This document shows positions 37,901 through 48,437 of a DNA stretch of 64,000 nucleotides, piece by piece. The translations under genes were made by a program, and so were the position numbers. This DNA comes from Glandiceps talaboti. Its lineage: Eukaryota > Hemichordata > Enteropneusta > Spengelidae. Under the pieces are notes generated by a model. The model ran no database searches. It saw nothing but the letters and a program-made list of their open reading frames with translations, and was not told the origin of the DNA. The stretch covers positions 14,620,592 to 14,684,591 of the forward strand of contig NC_135554.1 in the NCBI RefSeq assembly GCF_964340395.1. Reading direction: 5' to 3'. How positions within the stretch are numbered: position 1 is the stretch's first letter; each line of letters opens with the position of its first letter.

Positions 37901-40900
37901 TAGGGCCACACAACCTAGCCATGTACACCCAAAAGAAAATGATCAGATTTTTTCCATGCTGTTACCAGAACTAAGATATTCCATGACTGTGAATCCTGGG
38001 TCTCCAAATGAAGACTATGAGAACGCAGACAGTGATGTGACATGCATCTCAGAAAATAGTAATCCTGGACACAGTCTGTCAAGAGACAATATGCAGTATG
38101 GTGATTCTCAAGCCAGTGATGTTCCTGATGAAAATGAACCTACAGAAACTATCAGTGCTTGTAATAACTGCATGGAAAAGAGTCTTGAAAACTCAAAACA
38201 GATACCACTACGAATACTCAACAGTAACCTATATAGTCCAAGTTCAAGCAGTGAACATCACCTGTTTGAGACAAACCATATCAACTATCAGTCCAATTCA
38301 GCCATGCCATTCACCAGACACTCACATCCATGTAAGATAGAAACTAAACACAGTAAACCTACAAACACTCCATGGAGTCAAAGTCAAGATGAACGCATTA
38401 AATTCAGTTGTACCGACAGTGACAATATTGGGTGTGAAATTGATCAAAGTTGTCCTATTCATGGTGCTACTACTATTAATCTGACCTGGAGTATCACCAG
38501 TTCAACTGATTTGGATAAGTGTAACTGTCAACAAAGAGGCTTTAACTATTCTGTCAGGAGATACGTAGAATGGGTTCCAGATTCAGATTCACCATTGGAT
38601 ATAGAAGGTGAGAACAAACTAACATGAGATTACAATGTGAGAACAAACCAACATGAGATATAGAAGGTGAGAACAAACTAACATGAGATATGTAGAATCA
38701 TAGACCCTCCACCGACATTGGTGGAGGGTCTATGTTAGAATGGGTTCCACAGATTCAGATTCACCATTAGATATAGGTGAGAATAAACTAGCATGAGATA
38801 TACTAAGTAGAAGGTAAAAACAAACTAATACAGGATGTAGGTGAAAACAAACTAACTCTAGGTATAGGTGGGAACAAACTAACATTAGATATGTAGACGT
38901 TAAAGTTAGAACAAACTAAGACACGGTATCATTGTGATCCATTTTGCCAAAATATACATGTACATGCTGTAGATACTAAATAACATGTCAAATCGTTCTC
39001 ACTTATAGATGAATTTCACAGTATGCTGCCTTTGGAAGTCCATGGTGCAGGATATTCAATGATGACAAGAACAAGGAGAAGTCCAGAAACACAGGTAAAA
39101 CTGTTTATATGTATGATTTACAAAGGTTATAACACACACACTCAGCAGTTCAAACATATCTATGTTTATATAATAATAATGTTGGGTTCTTATATAGCGC
39201 TTTCCCACGCCGTGCTCAAAATGCTTTACAATGTATTTATATGTATGTGTACAATGTACACAGGTTATTTCAGGTTGTGTAAGTACTTTGTTAGTACCTG
39301 ATGGCAAAGGACTGCAGTGATAGGAATCAGTTCAGTCTATTTATCTGTTCATTCTACAATACATGTAGAACTGATGAACCCATGGTAACGTTGTAGAACT
39401 TTGACTGAAATAGTGGATTTTACTATGTAAATACATGAGTAGTTCTGTACTGGCAAAGGAGCGGTAGGATTTGGTTCATGTCAGCCTGATTTGATGAATA
39501 CATTATAATTCAGGTGTAAACACCTATAGTTGAGCTCATGATGTGTGCTCATTACAGGCTTATTATCACTTGTGTGAGCATGTGTGAGGGTGTTTTCACA
39601 CAGTTGAAAGCTTCTGCAGAGATGTGGAGGGAAACCAACATTTGGCATCTAGAAGGGGCTATGGCAATGAATCCTGTCTGCCCATCTGTAGTTTCGATAA
39701 TGTGTGTATTGTAGGTGTATACTTAGTGACCTACAATTAATTTCATCCACTGGTCTTTTTGATATCAACAGGGTACATACATTGAAGTCAAACAGTTAAC
39801 AATGGATGCTGAGCAGTATATCAGTGAAGCAGTCAGATCACATGCAAAGTGGCAAGACAGATATTTAGATTTTACAGACTATGACATGCAGATCCTAGAT
39901 GTAAGTATCTATAGGTAGTGTATATATTAGTATGGTACAGATCTGTAATTGTAGATTTTACAGATAATGACATACAGATCCTAGATGCAAGTATCTATAG
40001 GTAGTGTATATGTTAGTATGGTACAGATCTGTCATTGTAGATTTTACAGATAATGACATACAGATCCTTGATGTAAGTAATCCATGGATGTAGAATGGTT
40101 TTTGTTAGCCCTCAATGGGCACTGCCCAGAGGGACTATTATATTTGGTTCTGTCTGTCCATGTGTGCATATGTGTGCACATGTTCACCTCATATCTCTGA
40201 CATGCACCAACTTTTTTCAACCAAACCTGGCACAATGGTTTTTATGTACAGGTATGTCCAGATATAGATGCTGGCAATGAGATAGTGTTGATCTGTAGTC
40301 AACATGAAACACTAATCTGCATGTAAGAAAGATCTGTACTATGCTTGACATAAATCTTGTCGTTATGTACAGGTATGTCCTGATTCCTGCAATGTGATTG
40401 TGTTAATCCTGGCATTAGTGAGAGCCAAGCCAGAGTATGATCCATGGAGTCTGGATTTTGAGACAGAAGAGTAAGTACAATAGAAGACAGTAAGGGCCTA
40501 AACCTGAAACAGAATTCTGGCTGGCTCAACAACAAAAATTAAAAATAATTGCACTACATTTTATTGTCTGGCTGGACAAAAACATAACTAAGTCTGCTAC
40601 ATTTCATCATCTGGAATGAATAAAATCATACCAACATTTTCTTTGCATGGGCTACCATATACTCTCTGTACAGCCAGGTGACATTCAGTTTCAGTCTGAC
40701 TAGCTTGTAATGTAAAAGATACCTTATTGCTTGTGTAATATGTGATTTTTGTACACCTTATACTGGTAAGTTTAAATGTGAAATAATATTGGGCCAACTT
40801 TTTCAACTCTGGATATCTGCATATCTTATTAGTCTATATTGTGAAATGTACACACTGTGTGAGTGTTGTTGTGAGATTAATTAATGCTAGTTGGAATGTA

Positions 40901-43900
40901 TCTATAACTTTAAGGATACTTTCCTTGACAAAGCCTGCTGTAGTAGTAAGCTATTTAGATGGTTGTACATGTACTCAGTTTCTACTTATATTGTGAGATA
41001 AAGTGCAGTCAATTTTTAAAGTGGAACAACACTCCTGTCTCCAGGAAATAGACATTTTCATAAACTTTGGGTTCAGTAGAGTAATTTCATGATTTAACAT
41101 CACATACATTGCACATTTCCCAAGAAACATCAAATTGAAACTTGTGTTATATTCATTGTCATTGTGCCATTTGTACACCTACACCTGCAATGATTTCATC
41201 ATGTAGCATGATCATGGCCAACAATAGATATTCATAACTATTTATTGTTCATCTAAGACATATACATTTCTGGTGACTCCCATGAGGCAACACTGAACAA
41301 CTGCTATTAGACAGTTGCAGAATGTTTCAGAAAATAAACAGCAAAATCATTTTAAACAAGAAATATGACTATAAACAATTATGATTAATATTACTATGAA
41401 GCATTACAACCAGTGATTGATGAGTTACTTATGTTGTCTTTCAGTGAAACTCCAAGACTTTACCAGACTGGTTTTAAGTTTTCTTGGAATTTAAAAACAG
41501 GTAAATATATTGATATATAAATTTATGCATATATTTATGTTGATTTGCTTACACTAAAATCACAAGGTTAGTTTGTTTATTTGGTTTGTTTACACTGAAA
41601 TCAGTATATAATGATTTGTTTATACTAAAAATGAGATATACTTTGTTCACACTAAAGACAAGATAGATTCAGTGATATCAACTTATATTAGAAATATGTT
41701 TTTAGAATAAGATTCACAAAACTTAGTGTAATAACTAGGTGAATAGGTAAATTTAGACATTTTTGTGACCACAATACATGATTTTTTCCCAGCTTAGCAG
41801 ATAAACTTGACAAGTATAGACAAGTACAGTGAGAAAGCTACATGGTTTTGACATTCATTTTGTGCCAACTTTATTTCCAAGACCCAAATGCTGCAGTTTT
41901 TTTAAAAAAGAATACTGAGTAGATAAATTCTAGTGTTCTTAGAATTTTAGCAAGATTGTGGTAAAAAATTTGATAGCCAAGTGTTACCAGATTTACCCCT
42001 CATTTTATACTATAGTTGCCAAATTTGACAACTTTGCCTAAATGTAGGTCTACATGAGTGAAAGTCTTTCTACAGGGTTGTATAACACACTAGAGATAGA
42101 AGATCTAAAGGAGTTTGACCAAGCACAATTATGGTATGTATAACTGTAATTTCTGTCAGACACATTTTAGCTTTTAGTACAGTACCACACTTGCCAGCTA
42201 TAAACTTGGAGGAAAAGTCCAGTCAGACTGATTTCTGCCTTCAGTACACTTCTATTGATTACTGCTATCAATCTAAAGGCAAAGGTCCAGTCAGACTTAT
42301 GTCTGCCTTTAGTACACGATTACTGCTATCAACTTACAGGAAAAGTCCAGTCAGACTGATTTCTGCCTTCAGTACACTTCTATTGATTACTGCTATCAAC
42401 TGAAAGGAAATGTCCAGTCAGACTTATTTCTGCCTTCAGTACACTTCTATTGATTACTGCTATCAACTCAAAGGAAAAGTCCAGTCAGACTTATTTCTAC
42501 CTTTAGTACACTTGTATTGATTGCTGCTATCAACCTAAAGGAAAGTTCAGTCAGACTTTGTACTGATCATTGCTATTAACATGCATTATTTATTTTATTT
42601 TTATTTATTTATTAACTTTATTGCCATAAGTATAAAATTATACAATGGAATTCGCTTTGGTTATATGTAGCTCGGTTAAAACACAAACAGTGTGGATATG
42701 AATAACAATTAAAAGTGGAAAATATGTACATATACGCTAAAACAATTACGAATCATTTAAAATACGAACTGACAGAGGATAAAAACTATTTTTGAAGCGA
42801 TTTGTTTTGGTTTTGATTGATCTATATCGAGTACCAGAGGGCAGCAGTTCGAACAATGTGTGGGCTGGATGGTTTATGTCCTTAATTACAGATTTTGTTT
42901 TCCTGGTGACGCGTGAATTAAAAAGTGACTCCACCATTAAAGTCTTCAGGAATATGTTCTAAAATGTCTAAAATAGGATAACCATCCTTCTGGCACTCAC
43001 CAACATTTGTCCTGATGTGAAGTAACTCTTGTGCAATGCTGACATGCAACACACAAATAAAAGTGAGAGTAAATACAAAATAACTGGAGCTCGCATAACC
43101 GTGTCGCCATTGACCGGCGCCATTGTACTAATGATTTAGGTTTATGAAAATAGCAACTCAAATTGGAAATCATTCTGTTAGATATAAGTGACACACATAA
43201 TATACACAGAGTTAGCAGCAGTTGTTATCAACCACAACTTTAGTACTGTAATCTGCAGTACTTTATTAAATACAAATGTTCAGAGTCAGTTGTTTGTATA
43301 TAGTTTTACCTTGCCATAACCGTACGGTATTTTCACTTTATAGCAATCTGTGGAACCCAGGCAGGTACTTATGTCAGAAACTTCAACGTGATTGGTCAAC
43401 TCCTCAAAGTTTTGTCAGAAGCATTCATGTACTTACAAATGAAGCTGTGTGGAAACGTAAGTATTTATGGCTTTTGTACTTACAATGTGGAAACAAGTCT
43501 TCATGGTTTATATATGTATGAAATGAGTGTGTAGAAAAGGCAGTGTTCTCCTCATTATAGAGAAAACACAGTGTTAACACTATCCTTGCCACTAAGACTA
43601 CCATTCTTGGTAGGTAAGAGGTTTCTGCCATACTTCAAAAGTGTTCTATATCATCCTTGAAATTTAGTAATCTTTGAATGGCAATATTATAATAATACTT
43701 TCATATGAAGAGAAATGGCTGATCCCAATGTCCATGTGTGTATTAAATACAAACATCTCAGATTATGTTTTCAATGTTGAAGACATACATGTATGTATAT
43801 GCTGATCATTATGCAAATTATAATGTTAATGATATCAACATTGTTATGCAAATTACCCACCATCCTTGCAATCTACACTGAGAACACTGGAAGTGTATAT

Positions 43901-44246
43901 GTATATGTGCATGTGTATGAACATTTCAGGGAATGGGAATATCTACATATTTCATTTACATATACAGACATGAACTTCTTAATTTCTTATTTTATGCAAA
44001 GATGTGATATACTCTAAACAACACACAAATTGGTTTTAAAAAATTCCTTTTTTTAAAGCCAAGTTTTTGTGTCATGTGATTTATGTCTCTGTCGATAATT
44101 TCTTCACATTATACGTACAATTGTGAAGATTCTTTTTTCACCTTTTTTTGTTGTATTTGTGTAACTTCTTATAACTCATTTATTTTACAGGCCAGTCTCT
44201 AAAGAAACTTGTCCATCCAGTCCATTTTGTGGCAATTACTTTGTAA
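28930..44246 (+). CDS. DCAF15: DCAF15, CUL4-DDB1 substrate receptor, 13 exons
   Basis: Exons: 28930-29037, 30942-31069, 31740-31884, 32636-32739, 33484-33626, 36985-38607, 39009-39094, 39772-39900, 40373-40470, 41445-41500, 42076-42133, 43344-43456, 44191-44246. All are GT-AG and in phase, giving 948 residues; human DCAF15 is 600. Matches include RLCIPLKDIVD, HVFLGFTKDGQFILSYT, YVYRLHWWHF, VRLFGEEEIQDDLCIAVCSW, RHSFVVHTKYELSPPFP (human RHGFMLHTKYQVVYPFP), FTDYDMQILDVCP (human FSDYDIVILEVCP), FKFSWNLKTG, and TNEAVWK near the end. DCAF15 recruits substrates to the DDB1-DDA1-CUL4 ubiquitin ligase and is the human target of aryl-sulfonamide degraders of RBM39. The extra length is the giant exon 6, whose middle (about residues 250-730) is Ser/Thr/Asn-rich and probably disordered, with a tandem CSLANQEDT-type repeat. 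Introns 5, 6, 8 and 11 carry tandem repeats, several copying the exon edge. Confidence 0.95.
30243..30590 (-). mobile_element. tRNA-derived SINE, minus strand
   Basis: On the minus strand a tRNA-like head contains the B box GGTTCGAGCCC near 30530. A body containing CCCAAGGAC-type sequence follows, and the tail is AAAGCGCTTTGAGCACAAAG, TGGAAAAGCACTATATAAAA. That tail is typical of SINEs in marine invertebrates and fish that borrow an L2-type LINE 3' end. It lies in DCAF15 intron 1. A fragment of the same tail recurs at 39163-39232. Confidence 0.75.
32766..33045 (+). mobile_element. tRNA-derived SINE, plus strand
   Basis: The head GTCGGTGGCCGAGTGGTTAA contains an A box (TGGCCGAGTGG), and GGTTCGAACCCC gives the B box, resembling a Leu/Ser-type tRNA. 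A central domain with CCCCGGGTACTCCGGTTTCC follows, and the tail ends AATAAAGATTATTATATG. The head lacks a proper acceptor stem pairing, so it is a SINE and not a tRNA gene. It starts about 27 bases after the exon 4 donor of DCAF15. Internal Pol III promoter boxes look intact. Confidence 0.85.
33060..33231. mobile_element. Hairpin MITE, about 170 bp
   Basis: Left arm CCCAATATTTTCCTTCATTC continuing to AAGGGGTCGTTGTCACTAC is inverted in the right arm GTAGTGACAACCCTTAGG continuing to GAATGAAGGAAATATTGG. The outermost bases TAATTA are also inverted. It lies in DCAF15 intron 4 directly after the SINE. A related older copy lies at 9420-9582. No target duplication could be fixed. Confidence 0.78.
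33795..36870. repeat. 30-bp minisatellite, about 101 copies, in DCAF15 intron 5
   Basis: The unit ATGAGACCTTTTGTAAGTCT GGAGGAGTTC repeats with no length change from about 33800 to 36850, so two units fill every 60 bases. Variation is limited to a few positions: GGAGG/GAAGG, TTCA/TCGA/TTGA at the unit end, and GTAAGT/GTTAGT. Because 30 is divisible by 3, frames stay open on both strands for over 1000 codons (period EEFMRPFVSL on plus). The DCAF15 frame leaving exon 5 meets a TAG 10 bases into the intron and is in another frame, so the array is intronic, not protein-coding. Every unit has a donor-like GTAAGT. Confidence 0.97.
38560..38900 (+). repeat. Duplicated exon 6 end and donor of DCAF15
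   Basis: Exon 6 ends GTAGAATGGGTTCCAGATTC ... ATATAGAAG and then GTGAGAACAAACTAACATGA. After the true donor (38608) come several copies of GATATAGAAGGTGAGAACAA plus ACTAACATGA with GT donors kept. Near 38735-38785 a longer copy of the exon end itself (TAGAATGGGTTCCACAGATT, CAGATTCACCATTAGATATA, GGTGAGAA) appears. Copies farther out (to about 38900) are worn. Confidence 0.85.
38699..38734. mobile_element. 36-bp perfect hairpin insertion with direct-repeat flanks (copy 1)
   Basis: A 15-bp perfect stem (CATAGACCCTCCACC / GGTGGAGGGTCTATG) with a 6-base loop GACATT. It interrupts a duplicated copy of the DCAF15 exon 6 end: the empty version reads GTAGAATGGGTTCC, while here GTAGAAT precedes and TTAGAAT follows the hairpin before GGGTTCC. 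The flanking repeat is therefore TAGAAT, 6-7 bases. It shares length and termini with the hairpin at 62106-62141. Confidence 0.85.
39163..39232 (-). mobile_element. SINE tail fragment
   Basis: TTCTTATATAGCGCTTTCCC followed by ACGCCGTGCTCAAAATGCTT is the inverted 3' tail seen in the SINE at 30243-30590. Only the tail remains, in DCAF15 intron 7. Confidence 0.65.
39868..40085 (+). repeat. Exon 8 end and donor of DCAF15 triplicated (86-bp period)
   Basis: GATTTTACAGACTATGACAT then GCAGATCCTAGATGTAAGTA starts at 39868, spans the true donor at 39901, and recurs at 39954 and 40040 with a period of 86. The second copy has GCAAGT at the donor and the third has GTAAGT. Copied coding bases differ by only a few changes, such as GACTATGACATG to GATAATGACATA. 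Confidence 0.92.
40247..40412 (+). repeat. Diverged copy of the DCAF15 exon 9 acceptor
   Basis: TTTATGTACAGGTATGTCCA with GATATAGATGCTGGCAATGA and GATAGTGTTGATCT (about 40247-40294) resembles the real junction TTATGTACAG / GTATGTCCTGATTCCTGCAA and TGTGATTGTGTTAATCCT at 40363-40412. Only the acceptor and about 35 exon bases are copied. Confidence 0.65.
42150..42575. repeat. About 64-bp minisatellite in DCAF15 intron 11
   Basis: Five to six units of AAAGGAAAAGTCCAGTCAGA, CTGATTTCTGCCTTCAGTAC, ACTTCTATTGATTACTGCTA, TCAACT begin about 20 bases after the exon 11 donor. The first unit is the most worn. A lone copy of half a unit recurs at about 59296-59331 in FANCC. Confidence 0.88.
42585..43000 (-). 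mobile_element. LINE 3' fragment (CR1/L2-like), minus strand
   Basis: On the minus strand, SRVTRKTKSVIKDINHPAHT then LFELLPSGTRYRSIKTKTNR and FKNSFYPLSVRILN is the conserved C-terminal end of CR1/L2-type reverse transcriptases (HPLH..F.LLPSG.RYR....KTNR.K.SF.P.A...LN). A short 3' UTR and an AAATAAAT-type tail follow (plus-strand ATTTATTT near 42590-42612). It is truncated at its 5' end, as LINE copies usually are. In DCAF15 intron 11. Confidence 0.85.
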
Positions 44247-44332
44247 AGAGTATCAAAGAGATAACAAGGGAAAGCTGAAAGAGATAAGTTGAAAGTTGAA
44301 GTCACGCTGCCAAAGTGTGGAAGACATTCACA

Positions 44333-44338
44333 AATAAA
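44333..44338 (+). terminator. Poly(A) signal AATAAA of DCAF15
   Basis: AATAAA lies 87 bases after the DCAF15 stop and is the first one downstream. Another AATAAA near 44605 could give a longer 3' UTR. Confidence 0.6.
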
Positions 44339-47151
44339 TCTACAGTTTAAGTGTATTTCACTCCATCAATCCATGATAAGGAATAGCTGCACACTGCCAA
44401 TCTTTAGATTACTGTTTTATTTTTGAAGTACACAAGTTTTTGTTGAGTCCTTGTATATCTGTCAGTGTTGTTTCTGTGGCATTTCTATGCTATTGCAGTG
44501 ATTTTGCCAACCTTTGCTGCAAAAAAAAAAAAAGTGTGTGTTTCGAGCAACTTGTTAAGTTTCAAATGATACCAATGCAGACAATATAATTCTAGACACA
44601 GACAAATAAAGAGACAGAAGTAGGGAATGAAAACATCTATATACCGTGAGATTGGACCAAGATACTATAGCAAGAATCAAGCTACATGTGTTGGCAAACT
44701 AAGATTGACACAGACAAAAACTATTGTTGTTCAATGTGATAGATTATACAGGGGGGGGGGGGGGGGGGGTTGAGGTGCCTTGGTTATGTGGATATAATCA
44801 CCCTGTAAGAAAGTGTAAACACTGAATGAGGTTGAATGTATGACCAATTCAGGATAAATTACTATCAGACACAACCGTACTGTTGGGTGTTTTTATATCA
44901 ATGTCTGTTGATAGCTTATATCAGAAATGCCACCTTCTTGTGAGTGTAATTACATCAATGTCTACCCATACTAATTTGTATCTTATCTTACAATTGTGTG
45001 CCTGTAGTCTGCAAGGATGTCATGACAGGGCGCCCTCACACTCCATTGTGAGAGAGGCTGGTGAGGTCAGAGGGACACAACGTATCTTACAGTCTAAGTC
45101 TGCCTATAGTTTGATTATTGTACTTGTATCAGTCAATAGCGGTGTAAAAAACATTTCATTAAAGATTCTAGCAACAAAACTAATTATTTTATTTTGATGT
45201 GTGTATTAAAGTAACATCACAAGTTGTGGTTATCAACCTGTCTGGTTTGAGTTGCAATAATCTGCCAAGCAAGCTTTTATCAAATTATCAATTGGAATAA
45301 AAGTTGATCAGATATAAAATGACCTTGGTCAAAAAAAGTTGAAAATACGTTACATTTCAGGACAAACCCTTCAAAGAGCACAAGTCCTCTCACTAATGAA
45401 ACTGGGATAGGTATTGGGGTGTCTGTACTTAATTCTTGGTTTCTCATAACACCTTAAAAATGATGGGTAGACCAGTCAGTTAAAAATTTAAAAAATTTAT
45501 TAAAAAATTAAGCGTGTGTACATGTTGGTGGTACTTTCAGTTCATAATCATACTCTAACAGTCTAACTCTGAACCTATCTTTTTGATGGTAATCTTTTAT
45601 TAGATGTGTGCTTATCATTGTATAATAAGTGATGAGATTTTTTCCTAATCCTGCCATAGAGGGCATCATTTAAAAAAATATTTCACCTGATTGGAGATAT
45701 CCATACAAGGGTTGATCAGGTCATGAGAAACATAGAGTTAAGTAGAGCCACCCTTATGAATTCCAATATCAATGGAAATAACCTGATATTCTCTACATGT
45801 AAAGAATAGAAAATCATCACTACCTCTGTCTACATTTGTATCACTTGCAGCTGCACGAGCTGCAACTGGACCATTTTTTGGAAAATGTACTGTTAGGTAC
45901 AATAACTTTCTCACAATATTGTACATTGACTATGAACAGTATTGCATTATCTGTGAATAAACAAATTTTTTGTAGCTGTATACAATATAAATCAATATGA
46001 TTTTTGGGTCTTAGTCCTCTGTGGCAATCACAATTTCAACCTGTTTCTGTACTGCTTACAGATAATACCAACCTTCTAATTAACATCTGCAATGTCTAAT
46101 TACTGGTATTTTAACCATTTTCATACATCATGCTTATCTGATAATAAAAATGATACTCCAGTTACAACAAGTACAATTTTGAACATGGTGACAGATTCAA
46201 AACAGCTTTCACTCAAGATTTAAACTTGCCACTATACTATCTACAGATCATATTGACCACTAATTAACAGATACAATGTCTTTTTATAAGTAATTGACCA
46301 ATTTTTAGTGAATATATCTTTGGTTATTTGATGACAAAAATGTCCCAGTTGCAGAATGTGCAGGTTTCACAAAGATTTTATTGACAGGATAAAGATATCC
46401 TGACAGTGATTCGGTACAAATCTCTCCCTATTCTTGAATAATTGAACTCAACCATAGTGTAACACATTTTGGACATTTTACACACCAGTTGCCTATCATA
46501 TACATTGTTCTATGTTTTCCTATTAGAAGTGAAACAAGGTCTTGTTTAAAGTTGTTTTGTAAATAAACCATGGATGGAGGTTCTCTGATCAGTCAATTAT
46601 TTGATTTTCATGTTTATTGGTTGATACATGTACATCAAAGAGATGACGCAGAGTTCACTCTCAGTGTAGCCATGCTTTAGTTATGATTTGTGTATCATTG
46701 TTGAATTTATTTAGTTTTTGTCTTCAGTGGGTAAATCCAGATACCTTTTATTGTCCAAGAAGTTATGGAAACTTTTGAATTAAAGTTTAAAGTTTTGTTT
46801 CACAAAAAACTGAGTTGATGCATTACTGATAGTACTATGGAAAACCAGCTATCAAGCAAACTATGATAGACACTGAGGCCTAAAAAAATACTTTGGTTCC
46901 AGTTACCCGACCCCCACCTAGTTTTCACAGCTGAGCCTAAACTTCTTTTTACCAGAAAAAAAAAAAAAATCATGAAAATTGTGAATTCTCGCAAGAAATA
47001 GTGGATGCAGAAACTGACGTCAACTTAAAAAGACAATATAAAACTGTAATGGCTGTACATCTGATGAGAAGAAACCAATAACACAGAGACCATATGGAAA
47101 ACAATGAAACATAACTACCTGAACTAACACTCGCATGCAAAAAATAAATAA

Positions 47152-47187
<36 letters not shown>

Positions 47188-47380
47188 AAATGAAAAATCT
47201 ACCTACCCCACCTATTCTTAAATTGAGCATATTTGAAACCACATCATTTTTTTTTGTTAGGCCTGACCTCAACTATTTTGTTACATGTAATAAATTACAT
47301 TAACTGGATGATGGTTATGTGGATATAATCACACCGTAAACACAATGAGATTTAATGTAGCCATTTAAAGCAAAACGTGC
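44339..47380. other. Convergent intergenic region, DCAF15 to FANCC
   Basis: No exon was recognised. Contents: a run of 19 G (44751-44769), a dispersed repeat beginning GGTTATGTGGATATAATCAC at about 44779 and again at about 47313, and a short TA tract at 47157-47182. The rest is AT-rich unique sequence. Confidence 0.5.
44751..44769. repeat. Poly(G) run of 19
   Basis: Nineteen consecutive G on the plus strand, able to form a G-quadruplex. Homopolymer length may be uncertain in the assembly. Confidence 0.9.
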
Positions 47381-47632
47381 AATAGGGAACTTGCAAACCC
47401 GCCATGTTGAATGTTGCATCATGGGAAATGTAACAATAAATACTAATGAATTAGTATTGTAAACAATATTGTTACATTGTTTGTAACCACAAATAATCAA
47501 TTCATAGTCACCCTGACCTTTGTGGAAGGTTTATTTTATCAGTAGCTCCAGATTAGGTATTACGGTAACCACAGATAATCCCATAGTCCTTTGCATCTGA
47601 GCATGCTCAGTCTGGATTGCGAGTTCCCTATT
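47381..47632. mobile_element. MITE with about 18-bp terminal inverted repeats, 252 bp
   Basis: The left end AATAGGGAACTTGCAAACC and the right end GGATTGCGAGTTCCCTATT are inverted with two mismatches. The interior is non-coding and carries further small palindromes (AATACTAATGAATTAGTATT). No certain target duplication beyond TA/TTA. Confidence 0.65.
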
Positions 47633-47799
47633 AGAGAAGCCCTACATGACAATGTTTTTTGGTAGGTTATATCAACATGTTGCAGCAATAATTTTAGTTT
47701 GTTCTAACTTAGTTGATATCTTGCTTTTCCATAGTAGTAGTAGTAGTACAATGTATAGTGGTTTTATCATGACCAAAAAATGTTCATCAGCAAAATGAT

Positions 47800-48100
47800 T
47801 TACAAAGGTTAGAACACACAAGCAATTCAAAGTTTTTAGCATCGAGCTTTCGATCTTTCTTGGTCGACGATCCTCTTCAGAATGACAAATTCAATATAGT
47901 TACAGCTGACCACTAGGTGGCAGTATAATCAGTCGATTGTTGGTAGTTCGAAGACCTCGTCTCTGTTGATCTTGGGATTGTAGTGTCTGATGTTGATAGC
48001 CTTCCTGATCTTCCTCGGGGAAATCATGTGGGGATGTATCAATAATGAAAAGAGTCCCAGTCAATGTTATGATTGTGGCTACGGACGTGTTCAGCTTTAT
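47800..48100 (-). mobile_element. Penelope-like retroelement remnant, C-terminal GIY-YIG region and 3' end
   Basis: The minus strand encodes fragments AEHVRSHNHNIDWDSF and KIRKAINIRHYNPKINRDE, which match the end of the GIY-YIG endonuclease domain of Penelope-like elements (EH....H.IDW, KIREA..IR...P.LNRDEG). Downstream, CTGAAGAGGATCGTCGACCA resembles the usual post-coding hairpin of these elements. It is short, decayed and non-functional. It lies just beyond the 3' end of FANCC. Confidence 0.7.
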
Positions 48101-48437
48101 ATTATGTTACTCAAACATGGTAAACCTTTATACTCTCCCCAATTACAAAAGTCTGCAAATTTTCCATCTAATTTGTTCCTGGAGATCTAGATTTTGCACA
48201 TTATTGAGTCTGGTGCAATCCATATACCGTATGTATAATAATGTAACAAAAGACACATCGAAGAAAAAGTACGGTCAGCAATATTTCTGCTGAATCAAGT
48301 CAGATGCCAGTCAGCACACAATAAAAATATTGAATACACATCATGCAAAATACATGAAAGAAAGAAATGTGGATTAAAATTCCACTTGATATTATATGTA
48401 AATGCCAGAATTCTATACAAATGATTTTCTCAAAAGG

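Noticed and set aside
40247-40325. A mutually exclusive duplicate of DCAF15 exon 9
   Set aside because: Only the first 35 or so bases resemble exon 9; the frame soon stops and no donor follows, so it is treated as a junction copy.
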